18,904 nucleotides of DNA from Candidatus Brocadiia bacterium. GTDB taxonomy: Bacteria > Planctomycetota > MHYJ01 > WSZJ01. Made by a program: the position numbers and the translations under genes. Positions 14,651 to 18,904 of this stretch are shown piece by piece. Position 1 is the first letter of the stretch. The number at the start of each line of letters is the position of its first letter. The stretch is taken from assembly GCA_013360825.1 (NCBI GenBank), contig JABWAY010000075.1, forward strand, positions 1 through 18,904, in the 5' to 3' direction. Under the pieces are notes generated by a model. That model did no database searches, had not been told where the DNA came from, and saw only the letters and a list, made by a program, of their open reading frames with translations.

Positions 14651-15226
14651 TCACTTCACCGCCACCACCAGCACCGCCCCGTCCCGTTCCACGATCACCA
14701 CCGTCGCTCCCTGCGGGATGTCCCCCGCGCCGATCGCGCGGGCGGGGGCGGTGAAGCGCGCCCCCCGGGCCTCGTAGCTGATCTTCCCGATCCCGCCGTC
14801 GGGGACCGTCACCGTCACGCTCGCCTCCGCCCCGATGACGTCGCTTTCCTTCGCGTGGCTGGTGCTCACGGTCTTCTGCATGATGAGCCCCATCGCCGCG
14901 GCGATGGTGAGGCCGAAGACGAGTCCGGCGCCGGACGCGACGGCGAGGGAGAGGGCCGGGTGGTGTCCTTTGAGGAGTTCCTGACCGACGAGGCCGCCCG
15001 CCCCGAACGCCGTGAGGAAGACGGCGATGGCGACCGGGGAGAGGAGGGGAAAGTGCATCTGGTGGTCGGCGCCGACATGGCCGGCGTTTCCGCCGACCTC
15101 GGGGGCGTCGCCGCCGTCCGCGCCGTGACCGTGGCCGAAGTGGCCGAGGAAGAACGCGATCACGGTGTAGCCGGTGCCGACCGTGAGGGCGAATGTGTAG
15201 GCCCAGTTGAGCCAGGTCCAGGACAT
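14651..15226 (-). CDS. NfeD-like (YuaF-type) membrane protein, flotillin partner
   Basis: A 191-residue membrane protein. Three hydrophobic segments lie at about residues 7-28 (NWAYTFALTVGTGYTVIAFFLG), 62-84 (PVAIAVFLTAFGAGGLVGQEL) and 90-114 (SLAVASGAGLVFGLTIAAAMGL). A His/Gly-rich loop, GHFGHGHGADGG, follows the first. The C-terminal 65 residues (IGAEASVTVTVPDGGIGKISYEARGARFTAPARA ... IPQGATVVIVERDGAVLVV) form the small OB-fold of NfeD proteins. Genes of this type accompany flotillins and help build microdomains; here the flotillin start is 58 bases downstream on the same strand. ATG 15226 has CGGAG about eight bases before it. Confidence 0.87.
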   Translation of the reverse strand: MSWTWLNWAYTFALTVGTGYTVIAFFLGHFGHGHGADGGDAPEVGGNAGHVGADHQMHFPLLSPVAIAVFLTAFGAGGLVGQELLKGHHPALSLAVASGAGLVFGLTIAAAMGLIMQKTVSTSHAKESDVIGAEASVTVTVPDGGIGKISYEARGARFTAPARAIGAGDIPQGATVVIVERDGAVLVVAVK

Positions 15227-15321
15227 CGGGTTGCTCCGTTCCTGAGAGGGCGAGGACGCGGGTCTTACCTCAATTCGCGTGCCCGGCCACCGGGGGCGGG
15301 ACGGCCCAGATTAAAGGGGCT

Positions 15322-15341
15322 CCCGTGCGCGGATGCACGGG
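15322..15341 (-). terminator. Hairpin after the small-ORF cassette, weak terminator candidate
   Basis: CCCGTGC (15322-15328) and GCACGGG (15335-15341) form a perfect 7-bp stem with a six-base loop, 27 bases after the last small ORF. On the minus strand it is followed by AGCCCCTTTAAT, so the T-run is poor. It could separate the cassette from the downstream NfeD-flotillin unit. Confidence 0.35.
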
Positions 15342-15367
15342 ATTGGTGCAGTCCTGACGGGGAGGGG

Positions 15368-15523
15368 TCAGCGCGCGGGGGGCTTGCGCGGGCGCAGCAC
15401 GAAGATCAGGACCACGAGCCCCCCGAGCGCGGCGGGCCCGTGCGACAGGCCCGGTCTGGGCCCAATGCAGGTCCGGGGGGAGGTCAACACCGGGGCGAGC
15501 GATCCGGGGGTGGCGGTCGTCAC
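15368..15523 (-). CDS. Small membrane-segment ORF C, 51 residues
   Basis: A short frame starting at GTG 15523, which overlaps the TGA of the preceding ORF by four bases (GTGA), a common translational-coupling junction. The predicted protein starts VTTATPGSLAPVL. It carries one hydrophobic stretch, AALGGLVVLIFVL, followed by the basic tail RPRKPPAR, consistent with a single membrane helix with a cytoplasmic positive end. I recognise no family. No SD is evident, so it would depend on coupling. Because it is short it could be spurious, but the overlap and membrane-like pattern match those of its two upstream neighbours. Confidence 0.45.
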   Translation of the reverse strand: MTTATPGSLAPVLTSPRTCIGPRPGLSHGPAALGGLVVLIFVLRPRKPPAR

Positions 15524-15744
15524 GGAAGGAGCCGCTCAGACCGGACCGGCGGAGTCCAGTCCGGTCCCGGGCGGATCGGCGGTTCCGGGAGGGGGCGCTC
15601 CTGCTCGAACGCATCCGTGAACCGGAACGCCTTCCGGAGCCCGGCCACGGTGACGATGGAGACCAGCGCCAGCGCCATGAGCACAGGCAGCAGGTCGTAC
15701 AGGACGGCGCGCCAGTCCACGGACGGCATCGCGAGTTCTTCCAT
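15520..15744 (-). CDS. Small membrane protein ORF B, 74 residues
   Basis: It starts at ATG 15744 with GGAGGAGG six bases upstream, a strong SD. Its start overlaps the stop of ORF A by one base (TGATG). The protein MEELAMPSVDWRAVLYD leads into one transmembrane helix, LLPVLMALALVSIVTVAGL, then the basic turn RKAFRF and a proline-rich cytoplasmic-type tail (PLPEPPIRPGPDW). I do not recognise a family. Size and layout resemble accessory subunits of membrane complexes, but no partner gene is present in the window. Confidence 0.65.
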   Translation of the reverse strand: MEELAMPSVDWRAVLYDLLPVLMALALVSIVTVAGLRKAFRFTDAFEQERPLPEPPIRPGPDWTPPVRSERLLP

Positions 15745-15884
15745 CAGCGCCCTCCTCCCCGGGCGTCGGGCCTCCGGCCCGGGTTCCAGTCCCACCGGAA
15801 CAGGCAGACCTCGAGGGCCAGGAAGACGAACTCGACCGCGAAGCCGATGATGATCTCCATGCCCGGCCCCGACTCAATTCCCAT
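15744..15884 (-). CDS. Small membrane protein ORF A, 46 (or 38) residues
   Basis: The first ORF of a three-gene overlapping cassette. ATG 15884 gives MGIESGPGMEIIIG; ATG 15860 gives a 38-residue version starting MEIIIGFAVEF. The hydrophobic segment IIIGFAVEFVFLALEVCLF is followed by RWDWNPGRRPDARGGGR, so it is probably a single-pass protein with a basic C-terminus. The stop overlaps ORF B's start by one base. SD candidates for both starts are only moderate (GGGGAC, GGGGCCGGG). No family is recognised. Confidence 0.5.
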   Translation of the reverse strand: MGIESGPGMEIIIGFAVEFVFLALEVCLFRWDWNPGRRPDARGGGR

Positions 15885-15996
15885 GCCCGTCCCCGGCGCC
15901 GCGGGAACCCCGTTCCGCGGGGTTCGCGGTGCGACCCTGCACGTCCGCGCGCAGTTCCGCCCGACGGGGAGAAGCGCGGCGGGACGGTTCCGGCGC

Positions 15997-16006
15997 GTGC
16001 TAGAAT
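15997..16006 (+). promoter_or_regulatory. Extended -10 promoter for the FG-GAP/cytochrome operon
   Basis: GTGCTAGAAT contains the extended -10 pattern TGn-TAGAAT (hexamer 16001-16006), 37 bases before the ATG at 16044. No good -35 hexamer is seen at 17 bases, which extended -10 promoters can tolerate. Assumes a housekeeping sigma factor like that of E. coli. Confidence 0.4.
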
Positions 16007-16043
16007 CCGGGGCGTCCAAGGGGGACTCCGGAGACTGTCATCG

Positions 16044-17525
16044 ATGCGATCCGTGCCGCATTTCGCCGCGCTCTGCCTCGCCCTCACCCCCCTTCTGTCC
16101 GCCGCCAACCAGTTCGACCGCAAGGGGGTCGTCGATGCGGTGCTGGCGGAGGACCTGAACGGGGACGGGAAGAAGGAACTGATCCTCCAGGCCGGGAGGA
16201 CGCTTACGATCTACTACTACCGGGAGCCGCGCGGCTATTCGATGGCGGAGGACCGGCGGGCGGAGTTCGTGCTCCCGGAGGAGGTGGGGCTGTACGCCTT
16301 CGCGGACGTGGACGGGACGCCGGGGGTGGACCTGGTCGGGCTCACGGGGGACGGGGTCCGTGCCTGGAAGATCGAGGGGACGGTGATCGACCCGAAGGGG
16401 ATCGTGCTGGTGAGCGGAGCGACGGCGCTCGAGAACACCATCCTGGAGACGCCCCGGACGCGCGCGTTCGCCCCGGACCTGGACGGCGACGGCGACCGGG
16501 ACCTGATGATTCCCGGGCTCGGGCACTTTGATTTCTACCTGCAGGTCTCCCCCGGGGTTTTCGAGCGGAGACAGCGGATGCCGATCGACGTGGAGGCGAC
16601 GCTCTCGATGGGCGGCGGGATCTTCCAGAACACGGTCGTCCGGGCGTTGACGTTTCCGCGCACCTGGCTGGCCGACATGGACGGGGACGGGGCGCGCGAC
16701 TTCGTGCGGTTCGACGGGCCGGTCATGTCCGTGCACCTGCGGGAGAAGGACGGGTTGTTCACCCGCGAACCGTCGAACGTCGTGGACTTCAATGATTTCG
16801 TCGAGAGGCGCCGGCGCAGGCGCGACCTGAACGGTTCCTTCTCCGCCGCGTCGCCCGAGCTGGCCGACCTGAACGCGGACGGAAAGTCGGACGTCGTGAT
16901 CATGCTTCCCGGGAAGGGGAAAGTCGGGATCTTCAGGGGGGGCGGGGACAAGCCATACCAGGACGGGCAGGTCGTGGCGCTGAGCGGCTGGACGTTCCGG
17001 AGGGACGGGATCGAGCTCGTGCGCGACCTGAACCGGGACGGGCGGCCGGACCTCGTCGTCCTCAACATCCCCCAGCTCGGAGTCTGGGACATGCTCGAGG
17101 TGCTCTTCAAGCAGAAGCTGGAGGTGAAGACCTTCTTCTATCTCGCGCGGGCGGACGGGAGTTTTCCGGTCCACGACCATGAATTCTCGGCGACGGTGCC
17201 GCTGATCCTGTCGATCACGCGGGAGAACGTGCGGATCGAGACGCCGTTTCTGATGACGTTCGGGGACACCAACGGGGACGGGCTGGACGACATGATCGTC
17301 AAGGACGCCCCGAACCGGCTCGACATCCGGTACGGGCAGTCGTCGGGGGTGTTCGCGAAGGCTGTCGGGAGGCAGATCGAGATTCTCGACTCGCGGGGGA
17401 TGTCCTCCGAGCCGTCGCTCGTGACGGACCTGAACGGCGACGGCACCGACGACCTGATCCTCCATTCCCATGATTTTGAGCTCGGCATTTCGCGCATCGA
17501 GGTCATCCGGATGAAAAAAGAATGA
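16044..17525 (+). CDS. Exported FG-GAP/VCBS-repeat beta-propeller protein
   Basis: A 493-residue protein with a signal peptide (MRSVPHFAALCLALTPLLSA, cleavage probably near AANQ). At least seven Ca-binding DxDxDG-like loops mark the FG-GAP blades: EDLNGDGKKEL (about 36), PDLDGDGDRDLM, ADMDGDGARDFV, ADLNADGKSDVV, RDLNRDGRPDLV, GDTNGDGLDDMI and TDLNGDGTDDLI (about 465). This suggests an approximately seven-bladed propeller outside the cytoplasm. Such domains mediate binding and are not catalytic by themselves. No anchor or sorting tail is visible. ATG 16044 is supported by the signal peptide. The stop overlaps the cytochrome start by four bases (ATGA), so the two proteins are made together and may act together. 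Confidence 0.88.
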   Translation: MRSVPHFAALCLALTPLLSAANQFDRKGVVDAVLAEDLNGDGKKELILQAGRTLTIYYYREPRGYSMAEDRRAEFVLPEEVGLYAFADVDGTPGVDLVGLTGDGVRAWKIEGTVIDPKGIVLVSGATALENTILETPRTRAFAPDLDGDGDRDLMIPGLGHFDFYLQVSPGVFERRQRMPIDVEATLSMGGGIFQNTVVRALTFPRTWLADMDGDGARDFVRFDGPVMSVHLREKDGLFTREPSNVVDFNDFVERRRRRRDLNGSFSAASPELADLNADGKSDVVIMLPGKGKVGIFRGGGDKPYQDGQVVALSGWTFRRDGIELVRDLNRDGRPDLVVLNIPQLGVWDMLEVLFKQKLEVKTFFYLARADGSFPVHDHEFSATVPLILSITRENVRIETPFLMTFGDTNGDGLDDMIVKDAPNRLDIRYGQSSGVFAKAVGRQIEILDSRGMSSEPSLVTDLNGDGTDDLILHSHDFELGISRIEVIRMKKE

Positions 17526-18532
17526 AGCGGGCCCGGATCGCGCAGCTCGCGGCGCTGGCGCTCGCCGTGGTCCTTGTCCCTTTCCCGGCCCGCCGGGTCG
17601 AGAGCCAGGGGGCTCCGCAGTCGGTCAAGCCGGTGCAGAACGGCTGCCATCTCTGCCATGCCGAGTACGTGCGCGAGTGGCGCGACTCCCACCACGGGCT
17701 CGCGTGGACCGATTCCCTCTACCAGGCCGCGAAGGACAAGCTGCCGAAGGACCAGCAGGCGAAGTGTCTTCCCTGCCACATCCCGAATCCGGTGCAGGTA
17801 TCGGGGCCCGGGAAGATTCCGGCGGTGCGGACGAAGGCGCAGGACGAGGGGGTGGCGTGCGTCTCCTGCCACCAGATCCCGGTCCACGGCAAGCCGGACG
17901 ACATCGGGACGATCGTCGGCCCCTACCCGGTGGATCAGATGGCGAAGTCCCACCCGTACAAGCACGACAAGTCGCTCGTCGATTCGATTGCACTCTGTGC
18001 GTCGTGCCACGGGATCGACCGGGATCACAACCAGGTGGAGTCGTGGAAGGGGAGCGTTTACGAGAAGGAGAAGGTGCTCTGCCAGCACTGTCACATGCCG
18101 GAGGTCAAGCGCGCGATCCACGACAAGCGGGGGGCGATCCCCCGTGAAGGGCGGAAGCACACCTGGCCTGGGGCACGGGATGCGGGGATGCTGAAGAAGG
18201 CGGCGACGCTCGACGTGGCGGTCGAGGGAGGGAAGGTCAGGGTCGGCATCACGAACAGCGGCGCGGGGCACAATTTTCCGGGAAGCGGGGAGCGCGAGGT
18301 CGTGCTGATCGTGACGGTGACGGGGGCGGACGGGAAGGAGGCGGCGTCGTACCGGGAGGTGTTCGACCTCCGGACGCGCGACAACCGGATCAAGCCGAAG
18401 GAGCGGCGCGCGCTGGAATTCGATGCGAAGGCGGCGACGGGGATGGTGAAGGTGCGGCTGCTCTACAAGCTGACGCCGGAGTGGGACGAGGCGAAGGCGG
18501 CGGTGGCGGCGGAGCACGAGGCGAAGTTCTGA
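17522..18532 (+). CDS. Exported pentaheme cytochrome c (cytochrome c554-like)
   Basis: A 336-residue periplasmic protein with a signal peptide (RIAQLAALALAVVLVPFPA). It has five CxxCH heme sites: CHLCH (42-46), CLPCH (82-86), CVSCH (113-117), CASCH (159-163) and CQHCH (187-191). The opening pattern CHLCHAEYVREWRDSHHGLAW is typical of the cytochrome c554-type fold. Extra histidines (HH, HPYKH, GHNFP) are likely distal ligands. The heme part ends near residue 200. A beta-rich domain of about 120 residues follows (LDVAVEGGKVRVGITNSGAGHNFPGSG, VVLIVTVTGADGK), as seen in some multiheme cytochromes. It should carry electrons to or from a periplasmic partner; the substrate is unknown. It is co-translated with the FG-GAP protein. 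Confidence 0.92.
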   Translation: MKRARIAQLAALALAVVLVPFPARRVESQGAPQSVKPVQNGCHLCHAEYVREWRDSHHGLAWTDSLYQAAKDKLPKDQQAKCLPCHIPNPVQVSGPGKIPAVRTKAQDEGVACVSCHQIPVHGKPDDIGTIVGPYPVDQMAKSHPYKHDKSLVDSIALCASCHGIDRDHNQVESWKGSVYEKEKVLCQHCHMPEVKRAIHDKRGAIPREGRKHTWPGARDAGMLKKAATLDVAVEGGKVRVGITNSGAGHNFPGSGEREVVLIVTVTGADGKEAASYREVFDLRTRDNRIKPKERRALEFDAKAATGMVKVRLLYKLTPEWDEAKAAVAAEHEAKF

Positions 18533-18904
18533 GCGGCCGGACCTCCGCCGGGCTCTCCCTCGCGTCGCTCTACCCGAGCGCCACCGACACGCTGATCGCG
18601 CTGGGCGCGGCGGACCGGGTCGTGGCGCGGACGTCGTACTGTCCGCCCGTCGCGGGGGCGGCGGTGATCGGGGGGACCAAGAATCCGGATCTGACGCAGC
18701 TCCGCGCTCTCCGTCCCGGGCTCGTCATCGCCTGCCGCGACGAAAACCGCCGGGAGGATGTCGAGGCGATCGAGGCGTTCGCGCGGGTGCACCTGACGGA
18801 CCCGAAGACCGTCGCGGACGTCCCGGCACTGATCCGCGACCTCGCGTCCGCCGCTGCCTGCGACCCCGCCGCCGCCGAGCCGCTCGCCACCGCGATCGCC
18901 ACCC
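18529..18904 (+). CDS. BtuF-like helical-backbone metal/cobalamin-binding protein, 3' truncated
   Basis: The frame continues past the window end. The translation SLYPSATDTLIALGAADRVVART, GGTKNPDLTQLRALRPGLVIACRDENR and VHLTDPKTVADVPALIRDLA matches periplasmic-binding-protein-like folds of the BtuF/FecB type, which bind B12 or siderophores. No signal peptide precedes the fold, so a cytoplasmic version or a mis-chosen start is possible. No ATG lies between the cytochrome stop and the domain. Candidate starts are CTG 18529, overlapping the cytochrome TGA by four bases (CTGA), or GTG 18481 inside the cytochrome gene, which would add an odd Gly/Arg-rich leader. The start is uncertain; the family assignment is fairly firm. 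Confidence 0.75.
   Translation, partial: MSGRTSAGLSLASLYPSATDTLIALGAADRVVARTSYCPPVAGAAVIGGTKNPDLTQLRALRPGLVIACRDENRREDVEAIEAFARVHLTDPKTVADVPALIRDLASAAACDPAAAEPLATAIAT

Noticed and set aside
15270..15614. Minus-strand 114-codon frame across small ORFs B and C.
   Set aside because: It is Arg/Pro-rich without a membrane segment or domain; the alternative frames give coherent membrane helices and overlapping start/stop codons.

Overview
This is a very GC-rich chromosomal stretch, apparently from a free-living Gram-negative-type bacterium. It carries a pyruvate:ferredoxin oxidoreductase, an exported multiheme cytochrome c, an FG-GAP protein and a flotillin/NfeD pair. That mix would suit an environmental lineage such as Planctomycetota, Acidobacteriota or a related uncultured phylum, but no marker gene fixes the taxonomy. 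I see no phage, IS element, CRISPR array, rRNA or tRNA.

Layout. Positions 1-1117 (+) hold a flavin-dependent monomeric sarcosine/N-methyl amino acid oxidase cut at its 5' end. Positions 1163-2215 (-) hold an exported thioredoxin-fold protein whose frame is interrupted once, by a TGA at 2030-2032, exactly where the first redox cysteine of a WCxxC site should be; it is read here as a candidate selenoprotein. Divergent from it are a two-CBS-domain protein (2382-2834) and an adjacent SAM methyltransferase (2837-3649). Convergent with these is a small VOC/glyoxalase-fold protein (3674-4033, -). Positions 4219-8810 (-) hold a PFOR and a translationally coupled DHOD-like flavoprotein. A DUF445 membrane protein follows at 9023-9907 (-).

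Positions 9908-10310 have no convincing gene. They contain consecutive hairpins ending in a strong intrinsic-terminator-like palindrome upstream of a J-domain co-chaperone (10311-11255, +). An Hsp20 (11461-11904) and a pentapeptide-repeat protein (12001-12993) follow. On the minus strand are a NfeD-like protein (14651-15226) and a flotillin (13092-14592) split by a one-base insertion near 13839, with a terminator at 13031-13054. A cassette of three tiny overlapping membrane-segment ORFs lies at 15368-15884 (-). Divergent from it, an exported FG-GAP propeller protein (16044-17525) overlaps an exported pentaheme cytochrome (17522-18532). The window ends inside a BtuF-like metal/cobalamin-binding protein.

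How the genes fit together: PFOR and the DHOD-like protein probably form one redox operon. The J-domain protein and Hsp20 are a protein-quality-control pair. NfeD and flotillin are a membrane-microdomain pair. The FG-GAP protein and cytochrome form a coupled extracytoplasmic unit of unknown electron-transfer role. The most notable item is the in-frame UGA thioredoxin-like gene, which has SECIS-like hairpins immediately downstream of the UGA.
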